Part shown: positions 9,913 to 19,800 of the stretch, piece after piece
Position numbering within the stretch: position 1 is the first letter of the stretch
Layout: every line of letters starts with the position of its first letter
From: Asanoa siamensis
GTDB taxonomy: Bacteria; Actinomycetota; Actinomycetes; Mycobacteriales; Micromonosporaceae
Assembly: GCF_016862555.1 (NCBI RefSeq)
Contig: NZ_BONE01000004.1
Coordinates: 62,001 to 126,000 of the forward strand
Direction: 5' to 3'
Length of the DNA stretch: 64,000 bases
Program-made: the position numbers and the translations under genes
The notes under the pieces: model-generated
Databases searched by the model: none
The model's input: only the letters and a program-made list of their open reading frames with translations
What the model was told of the DNA's origin: nothing

Positions 9913-10583
9913 GCAGGACCATCGTCGTCGACGAGGTGACCGTCGCGTACGGGTCGGGTGAGCCGGTGTTGACCGGCGTCTCCGCTCGCGCGACGCCGGG
10001 CCAGGTGCTCGCCGTGACCGGCCCGTCCGGTGCCGGCAAGACCACGCTGCTGTGGACCATGGCCGGGCTGCTGCGCCCGTCGGCCGGCAGCGTGACCGTC
10101 GACGGCGAGCAGATCCGCGACCGTGACTTCGCCGTCGCCCAGCAGGTCGTGCTCGTGCCGCAGGACAACGGCCTGGCCGCGATCCTGACGGCCGCCGAGA
10201 ACGTGCAGGTCGCCCTGATCGCGGGCGGGGTCACCCCGCCGGAGGCGCGCCGGCGCACGGCCGAGTCGCTGGAGCGGCTGGGCCTGTCCGGCCAGACCGA
10301 CCAGCTCGTCGAGGAGCTCTCCGGCGGCCAGCAGCAGCGCACGGCGATCGCCCGCGGGCTGGCCCTGCACGGCGACGTGCTGCTGGCCGACGAGGTGACC
10401 AGCGAGCTCGACGCGAGCAACCGGCAGAAGGTCATCGACCTGCTCCGGGAGGAGGCGTTCCGGGGCGCCGCGGTCGTGTTCGCGACGCACGACCCGGAGG
10501 CGGCCGCGGCCTGCGACGCCGAGCTGCACCTGGTCGACGGCCGGGCCGAGGTTGTCCGCGGTCCGTCACCTGTCGGCCACTGA
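9909..10583 (+). CDS. ABC ATPase, LolD/MacB type, canonical signature
   Basis: 224 residues. Walker A GPSGAGKTTLL, signature LSGGQQQRTAIARGLA, Walker B region VLLADEVTSELDA (DEVT where DEPT is usual) and H-loop VVFATHDPEAA. It starts within the stop of the preceding ATPase gene (ATGA), so permease, degenerate ATPase and this ATPase form one translationally coupled unit. The simplest model is a heterodimer in which this subunit supplies the intact signature and the 9040 subunit supplies the degenerate one. It lacks the C-terminal extension of the other two ATPases in the array. Confidence 0.88.
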   Translation: MSRTIVVDEVTVAYGSGEPVLTGVSARATPGQVLAVTGPSGAGKTTLLWTMAGLLRPSAGSVTVDGEQIRDRDFAVAQQVVLVPQDNGLAAILTAAENVQVALIAGGVTPPEARRRTAESLERLGLSGQTDQLVEELSGGQQQRTAIARGLALHGDVLLADEVTSELDASNRQKVIDLLREEAFRGAAVVFATHDPEAAAACDAELHLVDGRAEVVRGPSPVGH

Positions 10584-10616
10584 CAAAGGTGGCCGGCCGG
10601 GGCTACCGTGCCGGCC

Positions 10617-11138
10617 ATGACTGACACCAGCACGCCGCCCGCCACCGAGCCGGCGCAGGCCCAGGTCCAGGTCCCCGCCCCGCGGCCCGAGAGCGACACC
10701 GCGGCCGCCGAGAAGATCTCCGTCTCCGGGCGGGTCGCCTCGGCGGTGGTCGAGCGGCTGCGCAACGAGGGGTCGCTGACGGCCGAGCGCGGCTCGACGA
10801 CGATCGCCGACGACGTCGTCGAGAAGATCGCCGGCATCGCGGCCCGCGGCGTGCCCGGTGTGCACGATCTCGGCGGCGACGTGGCGCGGGTGGTCGCCGG
10901 GCTGCGCGAGCGGGTCGGGCTCGGTGACGCCGACGCCGACACCGACCGCGGGGTCAAGGTCCGCCTGGAGGGCGACCAGGCCACGGTCGAGATCACCCTG
11001 GTCATCGAGTACGGGCAGGTCGTACGCACGGTGACCGAGGCTGTGCGGAACGAGGTGATCGCCGCCGTCGAGAAGATGCTGAGCCTGCAGGTCACCGAGG
11101 TCAACATCCGGGTTGACGACGTTCACGTGGAGGCTTAG
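10617..11138 (+). CDS. Asp23/Gls24-family envelope stress protein
   Basis: About 173 residues from the ATG at 10617; an in-frame GTG three codons upstream is possible and no strong ribosome binding site decides. A Pro/Ala/Gln-rich low-complexity N-terminus (about 35 residues) precedes an Asp23 domain: ISVSGRVASAVVERL, IADDVVEKIAGIAARGVPGV, VKVRLEGDQATVEITLVIEYG and the C-terminal VNIRVDDVHVE. Asp23 proteins are cytoplasmic or membrane-tethered factors linked to cell-envelope homeostasis. Its place between ABC-FtsX genes on the same strand suggests an envelope-related role for the whole array; that link is inferred from position only. Confidence 0.85.
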   Translation: MTDTSTPPATEPAQAQVQVPAPRPESDTAAAEKISVSGRVASAVVERLRNEGSLTAERGSTTIADDVVEKIAGIAARGVPGVHDLGGDVARVVAGLRERVGLGDADADTDRGVKVRLEGDQATVEITLVIEYGQVVRTVTEAVRNEVIAAVEKMLSLQVTEVNIRVDDVHVEA

Positions 11139-11171
11139 CGATCGTTCAGGCTGTGCCTCTAGACTGGCCGA

Positions 11172-12845
11172 ATGGACGCCGAGGAGATCGCCGCGGGGCG
11201 AGCCCGCTGGCAGGCGCGCTACGACGCCGCCCGCAAGCGCGACGCCGACTTCACCACGCTCTCGGGCATGCCGGTCGAGCCGGTCTACGGGCCGCCGCCG
11301 GGCGCCGCCGTGCCCGGGTTCGAGCGCATCGGTTGGCCGGGTGAGTTCCCGTTCACCCGTGGCCTCTACCCGACCGGCTACCGGGGCCGCACCTGGACCA
11401 TCCGGCAGTTCGCCGGCTTCGGCAACGCCCAGCAGACCAACGAGCGCTACAAGCTGATCCTCGGCGCGGGCGGTGGCGGCCTCTCGGTCGCGTTCGACAT
11501 GCCCACCCTGATGGGCCGCGACTCCGACGAGGAGCAGTCGCTGGGCGAGGTCGGCCACTGCGGCGTCGCGATCGACTCCGCCGCCGACATGGACGTGCTG
11601 TTCGACGGCATCGACATCGGCGCGGTCACCACCTCGATGACGATCTCCGGCCCGGCCGTGCCGGTCTTCTGCATGTATCTCGTGGCCGCCGAGCGGCAGG
11701 GCGCCGACCTGTCCAAGCTGGACGGCACGCTGCAGACCGACATCTTCAAGGAATACATCGCCCAGAAGGAGTGGCTCTTCGAGCCCGAGCCGCACCTGCG
11801 GCTGATCGGCGACCTGATGGAATACTGCGCCCACGAGATCCCGCGCTACAAGCCGCTCTCGGTCTCGGGCTACCACATCCGCGAGGCGGGCTCGACCGCC
11901 GCGCAGGAGCTGGCCTACACGCTGGCCGACGGCTTCGGCTACGTGGAGCTCGGGCTCTCCCGCGGCCTCGACGTCAACCAGTTCGCCCCCGGGTTGTCGT
12001 TCTTCTTCGACTCGCACGTCGACTTCTTCGAGGAGATCGCCAAGTTCCGCGCGGCCCGGCGCATCTGGGCCCGCTGGCTGCGCGACGTCTACGGCGCGAC
12101 CGACGAGCGGGCGCTCTGGCTGCGCTTCCACACCCAGACCGCGGGTGTCTCGCTGACCGCGCAGCAGCCGGTCAACAACGTCGTCCGCACGGCGGTCGAG
12201 GCGCTCGCCGCGGTGCTCGGCGGCACCAACTCGCTGCACACCAACGCGCTCGACGAGACGCTGGCGCTGCCGACCGACGAGTCGGCCGAGATCGCCCTGC
12301 GCACGCAGCAGGTGCTGATGGAGGAGACCGGCGTGACCAACGTGGCCGACCCGCTGGGCGGCTCGTGGTACGTCGAGGCGCTCACCGACGAGATCGAGGC
12401 CGAGGCCGAGAAGATCTTCGAGCGGATCCGTGAGCTGGGCTCCGACGGCACGATCACCGCGGGCATCCTGCGCGGCATCGAGGACGGCTGGTTCACGGCC
12501 GCGATCGCCGACTCCGCCTTCACCTACCAGCGGGCGCTGGAGAAGGGCGAGAAGCGGATCGTCGGGGTCAACACGCACACCGGCACCGTGGCCAAGGAGC
12601 TGGAGATCCTGCGCATCTCGCACGAGGTCGAGATCGAGCAGAAGGCCCTGCTCGGCCGCCGCAAGGCCGGGCGCGACCAGGCGGCCGTCGACGCGGCCCT
12701 GAAGCGGCTCGTCGAGGTCTCCCGGACCAGCGAGAACATGATCCCGGCCATGCTCGACGCGGCGCGCGTCGAGGCGACCCTGGGCGAGATCTGCGGCGTC
12801 CTCAAGGACGAGTGGGGCGTTTACCGGGAACCCGCACGATTCTGA
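11172..12845 (+). CDS. icmA: Isobutyryl-CoA mutase large (catalytic) subunit
   Basis: 557-residue adenosylcobalamin-dependent mutase TIM barrel that carries no B12-binding domain, so it needs a separate small subunit. The substrate-specificity residues match isobutyryl-CoA mutase exactly: Phe80 (WTIRQF, Tyr in methylmalonyl-CoA mutase) and Gln198 ([10 protein letters not shown], Arg in methylmalonyl-CoA mutase). Other family blocks are [46 protein letters not shown] and [15 protein letters not shown]. It interconverts isobutyryl-CoA and n-butyryl-CoA, feeding valine-derived carbon into butyryl/crotonyl-CoA and so to Ccr. MeaB (4975-5946) is the likely chaperone. No small-subunit gene (icmB) is visible in the window. 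Confidence 0.93.
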   Translation: MDAEEIAAGRARWQARYDAARKRDADFTTLSGMPVEPVYGPPPGAAVPGFERIGWPGEFPFTRGLYPTGYRGRTWTIRQFAGFGNAQQTNERYKLILGAGGGGLSVAFDMPTLMGRDSDEEQSLGEVGHCGVAIDSAADMDVLFDGIDIGAVTTSMTISGPAVPVFCMYLVAAERQGADLSKLDGTLQTDIFKEYIAQKEWLFEPEPHLRLIGDLMEYCAHEIPRYKPLSVSGYHIREAGSTAAQELAYTLADGFGYVELGLSRGLDVNQFAPGLSFFFDSHVDFFEEIAKFRAARRIWARWLRDVYGATDERALWLRFHTQTAGVSLTAQQPVNNVVRTAVEALAAVLGGTNSLHTNALDETLALPTDESAEIALRTQQVLMEETGVTNVADPLGGSWYVEALTDEIEAEAEKIFERIRELGSDGTITAGILRGIEDGWFTAAIADSAFTYQRALEKGEKRIVGVNTHTGTVAKELEILRISHEVEIEQKALLGRRKAGRDQAAVDAALKRLVEVSRTSENMIPAMLDAARVEATLGEICGVLKDEWGVYREPARF

Positions 12846-12911
12846 AGCCGGCTCAGTTAACCGGGTGATCACGGGGCTGCGCTATCGCCGACGAGGTGAT
12901 AGGCAGTACCC

Positions 12912-13778
12912 GTGTCAGGTCTCGCAGTCGCTTGCCGCCGGGTGGTGCACATCTACCGCGCCGAGGCGGGCGACGTCGTCGCCCTCTCGGGCGTCGACCT
13001 GTCGATCGGGCCGGGCGAGATGCTCGCCCTGGTCGGCCCGTCCGGCTCGGGCAAGTCCACCCTGGTCGCCCTGTTGGCCGGGCTGATGCGCCCGTCCGCC
13101 GGCCGGGTCAACGTCGGCACCTACGACCTCGGCAAGCTCAGCGACGCCGAGATCTCCCGGCTGCGCGGCACCCAGATCGGCGTGGTGCTCCAGGGCGCCG
13201 CCCGCAACCTCCTGCCCTACGCGTCGCTCGAGCGCAACGTCTGGCTGGCCCAGCGCCGCGCCGCCCGCACCGAGGGCATCGAGCTCGAAGACCCGGAGCG
13301 CATCCTCGACCTGGTGGGCCTGCGCGGCAAGGGCGCCGCGCGGCTCACCGACCTCGCCCCCGGCGCGCGCCAGCGGGCCGCGCTCGCGGTCGGCATCGCC
13401 GCGTCGCCGGGCCTGCTGCTCGTCGACGAGCCGACCAGCCAGCTCGACTCGCACGGCCGCGACGAGGTGCTCGACGCGCTGGAGACGGTCAACGCCGAGC
13501 GCGGCACCACCGTCGTCGTGGTCACCCACGACGCCGAGGTCGGCGCCCGGCTCGGCCGCGCGGTGACCATCCGCGACGGGCGCGTCGGCGCCGAGGGCCG
13601 CGGCGGGCAGGACTTCGCCGTGGTCGCGGGCGACGGCACCGTGCAGCTTCCGCCCGACGTGCTCGGCCACTTCCCGCCCGGCACCCTGTTCACGGTCGAC
13701 CAGGCCGACGGCACCGTCACCCTGGTGCCCGGCGGCGCCGCGCAGATCCCGGAGTCACACGCCGGCGACGCGGCCTGA
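12912..13778 (+). CDS. ABC ATPase with degenerate signature and C-terminal extension (paralogue)
   Basis: 288 residues from a GTG start with GAGGTGAT upstream. Walker A is GPSGSGKSTLV, the Q-loop region VVLQGAARNLLPYASLERNV, Walker B LLLVDEPTSQLDS and the H-loop VVVVTHDAEVG. As in the 9040 gene the signature motif is lost (DLAPGARQRAALAVG). A C-terminal extension follows (DGTVQLPPDVLGHFPPGTLF, then DGTVTLVPGG), again like a small AbrB-type barrel. The stop and the next permease start overlap (TGATG). There is no canonical partner ATPase immediately beside it, so it may homodimerise or share the 9909 protein. Confidence 0.87.
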   Translation: MSGLAVACRRVVHIYRAEAGDVVALSGVDLSIGPGEMLALVGPSGSGKSTLVALLAGLMRPSAGRVNVGTYDLGKLSDAEISRLRGTQIGVVLQGAARNLLPYASLERNVWLAQRRAARTEGIELEDPERILDLVGLRGKGAARLTDLAPGARQRAALAVGIAASPGLLLVDEPTSQLDSHGRDEVLDALETVNAERGTTVVVVTHDAEVGARLGRAVTIRDGRVGAEGRGGQDFAVVAGDGTVQLPPDVLGHFPPGTLFTVDQADGTVTLVPGGAAQIPESHAGDAA

Positions 13779-16700
13779 TGTTCGGAGTCGTCCGAGGTGC
13801 GCTGCGAGCCCGCCGCGCACAGGCCGCCACCGTCCTCGTGCTCACCGGCCTGGCCGTCGCCGTGGCCGCCGCCGCGCCCTGGTACGTCCGGGCCGCCGAG
13901 CGCTCGGTGGCGGTCGCCGACGTCGAGGGCGCCCGGTCCGGCGAGCTGGTCGTGCGGGTCGCGGGCCGGGTCGAGGGCGCCATCGCGGCCGGGGGCAGCG
14001 TCCGCCCCGGCGCGACCGTGGTCTCCGAGGTCGAGGAGCAGGCCGGCGACCTCGTCGACGTGCCCGGCGCGGCCGGCACGGTGTCGCTCCGCGAAAGCGG
14101 CGCGCTCACGTCCGAGCTGGGCCGGGTCAACCTGCGGGTCGGCTACCGCGACGAGATGTGCGAGCACCTGGCCGTCGAGGGTGCCTGCCCGCGATCGAAG
14201 GGCGAGGTGCTGCTGAGCCGGCGCACCGCGCAGGTGCTCCAGGTGCGGCCCGGCGACCGGGTCGACTTCGTGCTCTCCTCGCAGCCGCCCATCGAGTTCA
14301 CGGTCGCCGGGACCTACCAGTTGCTCGACCCGCTCGGGACCTACTGGGCGCTCACCGAGCTGGGCGGCACGACCGCGCTGGACCCGGGCACCGAGGGCCC
14401 CGGCGACCCGGCGTTCGTCAGCTCCGACACCCTGGCCGCGCTGCCGGTCAAGGAGATCGTGGCCGACTACCACCTGCGGATCCCGGAGCGGCTCTTCCTC
14501 GACGACCTCGCCGGGCTGCGCGCCGACCTCGCCGCGGTCGGCCGCGACAGCGGGGCCTGGCGGGTCACGACCGACGCGGTCACGTTGGCCGACCGGATCG
14601 ACCGCGAACGGGAGCTCGTCGCGCTCGGGGTCGGCGTCGCCGCCGTACAGCTGCTGGTCCTCTGCTGGTTCGGCCTGTTCTTCGCGGTCCGGCACACCGC
14701 CGAGCAGCGCCGGCCCGACCTCGGGCTGTTGAAGCTGCGCGGCGCGGCCCGTTGGCGGCTCTGGCACCTGGCGATCGCGCAGAGCGCGGTGCCGATGCTG
14801 TTCGGCGCGCTGGGCGGTGCCGCGCTCGGGCTCGGCGTCGCACGGCTGGTCGCGGGCGACGTGCCCGACGCCGGCTCGGCCGCCGTCTTCTCCGGGGTCG
14901 CCGCGCTGGCCGCCCTGCTCGGCGCCGTGCTGGCCGCGGTCGCCGCCGACGCCGGCGGCATGCGGGCGTCGGTCACCGACCTCCTGCGGCACGTGCCGTC
15001 GCGCCGGCGCGGCTGGCGTGCCGAGGTGGTCGACCTGGTCATCGTGCTGATCGCCGCCGCGGGCCTCTACCAGAGCTACGCGACCGCGGTCGAGGACGAC
15101 GACACCAGCGGCCTCGCGCTGCTCGCGCCGACCCTGGTCGCGGTGCTGATCGCGCTGGCCGCCGCCCGGCTGCTCACCCCGCTCGCCGGGCGCGTCGGCC
15201 GCCGCGCGCTGCGGACCGGCCGGGTGCCGGCCGCGCTCGGCGCCACCCAGCTCGCCCGCCGGCCCGGCACCCACCGGGTGTTCGCGCTCCTGGTCATCGC
15301 CGTCGCGCTGCTCGGCACCGCGGTCGGCGGCTGGAGCGCGGCCGACGAGAGCCGGGTCGACCGGGCCCGGCACGAGCTGGGCGCCGACCGCGTCCTCACC
15401 GTGCAGACCCGCAGCCGGGCCGCGCTGATCGCCGCGGTGCGGGCCGCCGACCCGACGGGCCGGCAGGCGATGGCCGTCGTACGCGGGAACGACGGCCCGG
15501 CCACGGTGCTGCTGGCCGTCGACTCCGCGCGGTTCGCCGCGGTCGCCGACTGGCAGCCGGTCTACGGCGCGCCGCCCGACGCCGCGCTGCTGCACCCGCC
15601 GGCGCCGGCCCCACTGTCCACAACCGACGGTGAGCTGACGCTCGACGTCGACGGCACGATGCTGCCCGCCCCGCTGGCGCCGCTCTCGCCCGGCGACACC
15701 GGTGGCGTGGCGGGCGGCGCGGCCCCGCCGCCCCCGCTCTACGTGCTCGTGCACCTCGCGACCGAGGCCGGCGACCAGACGGTCGTCCGGTTCGGCCCCG
15801 TCACCGGCGCGCGGGCCCGCTACACGGCTCCGCTGTCCGGCTGCGGCGCGGGCTGCCGGCTGCTCGGCTTCGAGTCGGTGACACAGAACTTCGCCGGCCG
15901 CTCGGTGCCGCCCGACCCCGGCGCGACCGTCACGGTCTTCGGCCTCACCGGCGCCGCCGGGCCGGTCGTCCCGGCCGACGTGCTCGGCGACGTGCGGCGC
16001 TGGCGGGCAGGGATGGGCCGGAACACCGTCGGGCCCAACGTGACCACGGCCGGCGGCACGCTGACCATCACCGCCGTCCGGGCGGCCCGCGAGGCCGACC
16101 AGTCGACCCGGGTGCACGCGATCGACGCACCCGCCCCGCTGCCGGTGCTCACCACCCGCAACACGCTGCCGCCGGCCGCCGGTGACGCGCGGCTGGGCGT
16201 CTTCGGCGGTGAGGACGTGCCGGTCCGCACGGTCGGCACGGTGCGCACGCTGCCGACCGCCGGCCGGTTCGGCTACCTGATGGACCTGGAGTACGCCGAC
16301 CGCGTCGCCGAGAGCCCCGGCACCGTCGACATCCCGCAGGTCTGGCTCACCTCGGACGCCGCACCGGACATCGTCGACAGGCTGCGGGCCGGTGGCCTGA
16401 CCGTGATCGCCGACGAGACCGCGACCGGGGTGATCGACCGCCTGGGCCGCGAGGCGCCGCCGGCCGCCCTGGGCTTCCAACTCGTCGCGGCCCTCGCCGG
16501 GCTGCTGCTCACCGCCGGCGCCTTCATCGTGGTCGCCGCCGTCGAGCGGCCGGAGCGGGCCGGCGAGCTGGCCGCGCTGCGCGCGCAGGGCCTGCGGCCG
16601 GGCGTGGTCCGCCGGGTCGCCTGGGGTGGCTACGGCGGGCTCGCGCTCGCGGCCGTGCTGCTGGGCCTGGGTGCGAGCGCGCTGGCGCAGGCCGTCACCC

Positions 16701-16870
16701 GGCGGCCGATCCCGCTCTTCCTCGACGGTTGGAGCGTGCTGCCGGTCGACGTCGGCCCGCAGTTCGGCCCGCTGGGCCTGGCCGCGCTCGGCGCCCTGCT
16801 GGTCGTCGGCGCGGCCGGCGCGACCGCCGCCGTGCTGCTCGTCCGGGCCGTGGACGGGGAGTCCTCGTGA
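13778..16870 (+). CDS. FtsX/MacB-type ABC permease (giant, second of three)
   Basis: About 1030 residues; the ATG at 13778 overlaps the ATPase stop, and no other start fits the coupling. It has the same architecture as the first permease: an N-terminal helix (TVLVLTGLAVAVAAAAPWYV), an extracellular domain with CEHLAVEGAC, an FtsX helix block beginning VAAVQLLVLCWFGLFFAV near residue 290, a second extracellular domain with GCGAGCRLLGFE, and a C-terminal helix group. The conserved cysteine pairs probably form disulfides outside the membrane. It couples to the third permease by GTGA overlap, so ATPase-permease-permease is one unit. Substrate unknown. Confidence 0.85.
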   Translation: MFGVVRGALRARRAQAATVLVLTGLAVAVAAAAPWYVRAAERSVAVADVEGARSGELVVRVAGRVEGAIAAGGSVRPGATVVSEVEEQAGDLVDVPGAAGTVSLRESGALTSELGRVNLRVGYRDEMCEHLAVEGACPRSKGEVLLSRRTAQVLQVRPGDRVDFVLSSQPPIEFTVAGTYQLLDPLGTYWALTELGGTTALDPGTEGPGDPAFVSSDTLAALPVKEIVADYHLRIPERLFLDDLAGLRADLAAVGRDSGAWRVTTDAVTLADRIDRERELVALGVGVAAVQLLVLCWFGLFFAVRHTAEQRRPDLGLLKLRGAARWRLWHLAIAQSAVPMLFGALGGAALGLGVARLVAGDVPDAGSAAVFSGVAALAALLGAVLAAVAADAGGMRASVTDLLRHVPSRRRGWRAEVVDLVIVLIAAAGLYQSYATAVEDDDTSGLALLAPTLVAVLIALAAARLLTPLAGRVGRRALRTGRVPAALGATQLARRPGTHRVFALLVIAVALLGTAVGGWSAADESRVDRARHELGADRVLTVQTRSRAALIAAVRAADPTGRQAMAVVRGNDGPATVLLAVDSARFAAVADWQPVYGAPPDAALLHPPAPAPLSTTDGELTLDVDGTMLPAPLAPLSPGDTGGVAGGAAPPPPLYVLVHLATEAGDQTVVRFGPVTGARARYTAPLSGCGAGCRLLGFESVTQNFAGRSVPPDPGATVTVFGLTGAAGPVVPADVLGDVRRWRAGMGRNTVGPNVTTAGGTLTITAVRAAREADQSTRVHAIDAPAPLPVLTTRNTLPPAAGDARLGVFGGEDVPVRTVGTVRTLPTAGRFGYLMDLEYADRVAESPGTVDIPQVWLTSDAAPDIVDRLRAGGLTVIADETATGVIDRLGREAPPAALGFQLVAALAGLLLTAGAFIVVAAVERPERAGELAALRAQGLRPGVVRRVAWGGYGGLALAAVLLGLGASALAQAVTRRPIPLFLDGWSVLPVDVGPQFGPLGLAALGALLVVGAAGATAAVLLVRAVDGESS

Positions 16871-19800
16871 TCGCGCTGGTGACCCTCATGCTCACCGCCC
16901 GCCGGCTGCAGGCGGCCCTGGTCGTGCTGCTCAGCGCGCTGGCCACGGCGGCCGCGGTGGCGGGGCCCGTCTACACCGACGCCGTCGACCGGGCGGCGGT
17001 CGCCGCCGAGGTGGCCAACACCGCGCCGGCCGACCGGACGGTCGCGGTCCGGGCCGCGCTCGAGAGCACCCAGCGGGACCGCTTCGACGCGCTCGCCGGC
17101 GATCTCGCCGACCTGCCCGGGTTCACCACCGTGCTGTCGGCGACGCTGCCGGTGCTGGGCCTGGAGCCCGAGTCCGGCGACATCTCGTGGTTCACCTTCC
17201 GCGACAGCGTCTGCGAGCACATCCGGATCGTCTCCGGGCGGTGCCTGATGGCCACGGGCGAGGCGGTCGTCGGCGCGTCGACCGCGCGCCGGCTGGGCCT
17301 CACGCCCGGCCGGACGGTGTCGCTGGGCTGGGCCACCTACGACGAGGCGAGCCGCGCCTGGGTGCTCTCCGGACGGCCGGCGCCGACCACCGTCGTCGGC
17401 GTCTACGAGCCCGTCGACCCGGCCGAGCCGTACTGGGGGCGCAGCGGCTACTTCTCCCCGACCGCACCGGACGCCGCGGCCGAACCCGTGTTCGCCGGGC
17501 GGCCCACGGTCGACGCCCTGGAGCACGACGCCGACAACCGCAGCGTCGAGGCGATCCCCGGCCCGGGCGCCTTCGACGCGGACACCCTCCCGGCGCTCTC
17601 GACCGCCCTGGACGAGCTGAGCGAGGAACTCGGCGACGACGAGGAGATGGCCCGGTTCGCCGCGCTCACCGACGACCTGCCGAAGCTCTTCGACCGGGTG
17701 AACCGCTCCGACGCCCTCACCCGCGAGGTGGTGCCGCTGGCCGGCCTGCCGCTGATCGGCCTGTGCTGGCTCGTCATCTTCGTCGCCGTGGCCGGGGCGA
17801 CCGCCGCCCGCCGGCACGAGCAGGCGCTCATCGCGCTGCGCGGCGCGCCCCGGATCGGCCGGTTCTGGCTGGCCGCGGGGGAGAGCGTGATCGCGATCGC
17901 GGTCGGCGCGCCGCTCGGCTACGTCGCCGGCACGCTGGCCACCCGGGCGATCGCCGACGCCCGGTTCGGCCCGGTCCCGGTGTTCGACCTCGCGCCGGCG
18001 CCGGGCGCGCCGGCCGCCGCCCTCGTCGCCGTCGCCGGTGCCGTGCTGGTCGGCCTGCTCGCGCTGCGCCGCGACCTGTCCAGCCCGGTCGTCGACCTGC
18101 TGCGCCGGGTGCCGCCGCGCGGCGCCGCCTGGCGGACGATCGCGATCGACGCGGCCGCCGTCGTGCTCGCCGTGCTGGCCGCCGTGCAACTCCGCGCGTT
18201 CGACGGCCAGTTGCTCGGGCTCGGCCTGCTGGTGCCCGGACTGATCGCGCTGGCGGTCGCCGTGCTCGCCGGTCGCCTGCTGGTGCCGCTGGCCGCCCGG
18301 CTCGGGCGCGGAGCGGTGCGGCGGGGCCGGCTCGGGCTCGCCCTCGGCGCGCTGCAGGTCGCCCGCCGGCCCGGCAGCCAGCGGCTGTTCGTCCTGCTCG
18401 CCGTCGCGGTCGCGGTGCTGGGATTCGCGACCACCACGGTCGACGTCGCCGACCGCGCCCGCGCCGACCGGGCCGCCGTGGAGACCGGCGCCACCCGGAC
18501 GCTGACCGTGGCACCGACCGACGCGGGCGCGCTGCGGGCCGCGGTGCGGGCCGTCGACCCCGACGGGCGGTACGCGATGGCCGTCGGCGTCCGGCCGGGC
18601 GTCGACGGACCACCGGTGCTGTTCGCCGACACCGCCGCCCTGCCCGCGGTGGCGGTCTGGCGACCCGAGTACGGCGACCGCACGCCGGCCGAGATCGCCG
18701 CCGCGCTGCGGCCGCCGGACGACGAGCCGGTGGTGGTCAAGGGCACCGAACTGGCGTTGACCGTCGACTACGCGCCACCTCCGGCCACCGACGGCACCGC
18801 CCCCGGCACCGAGTTGCGGCTCACCGCGTTGCTGAGGCCGCTGGCGGGCGGCCCGCCGGTGCGGGCCGGCAGCGCCGACGTCAAGACGGGCCGCCACACC
18901 TGGACGATGGCCAGCCAGGCCTGCGCCGACGGGTGCCGGCTCGCCGGGATCGAAGCGATCTACTCCGCGGCCGGTGGCGAGGTGGCCGAGGTGTCGATCA
19001 TCTCGCTCGGCGTCCGGGCCGAAGCCGGCGCGCCGCTCACCGAGGTCGTCCCGGCCTTCGCCGTCGACAGGTGGCGGGCCAGCGACGACGCGGAGTTGAC
19101 CGCCGAGGACGGCGGCGTGCACGTGGTCGTGCCCGGCGCGGTCATCCAGCCCCGGCCCACCGTGCTGGTGCCGGTCAGCACCCCCGGCGACGTGCCGGTG
19201 CTCAGCGGCGGGCCGGCGCCGAAGTCGGGCGAGGCCGAGGGCGTCGACGGCAACATCGTCGCGATCCGCTCCGTGGCCGAGGGCCGGGCGCTGCCCCGCA
19301 TCGGCACCGGGTTGTTGATGGACATCGGGTACGCCGAGCGCGTCGCGACCGCCGCCACCGCCCTCGACACCGCCGAGGTCTGGCTCGGCCCGGCCGCACC
19401 GGCCGACGTCGAGCAGCGGCTGGCGGCCCAGGGCCTGGTGGTGACCGGCCGGGACTCCGTGGCGGCCGCCGCCGACCGGCTCGACGGGCGCGGCCCCGCC
19501 CTCGCCGTCTGGTTCCACCTGTTGGCCGGCGTGGTCGCCGTGCTTCTCGCCGCGTGCGGTATGTGGCTGATGGCCGCCGTCGACCGCCGGCGCACCCTCG
19601 ACGACCTGGTCGCCCTGCGCCGGCAGGGGCTCGCCGCGCGTACCGGTGGGAGTTGGGTTCTCTGGGCCTATCTGCCGGTCGCCGTCGCGGCCGTGGTCAC
19701 CGGTTTGGTGGCGGCCGTGATCGCCTGGGCGGTGGTCGGCCAGTATGTCCCGTATTTCGTCGATGACGACTTCGCGCTGGCGCCTCCGACCTGGCCACGG

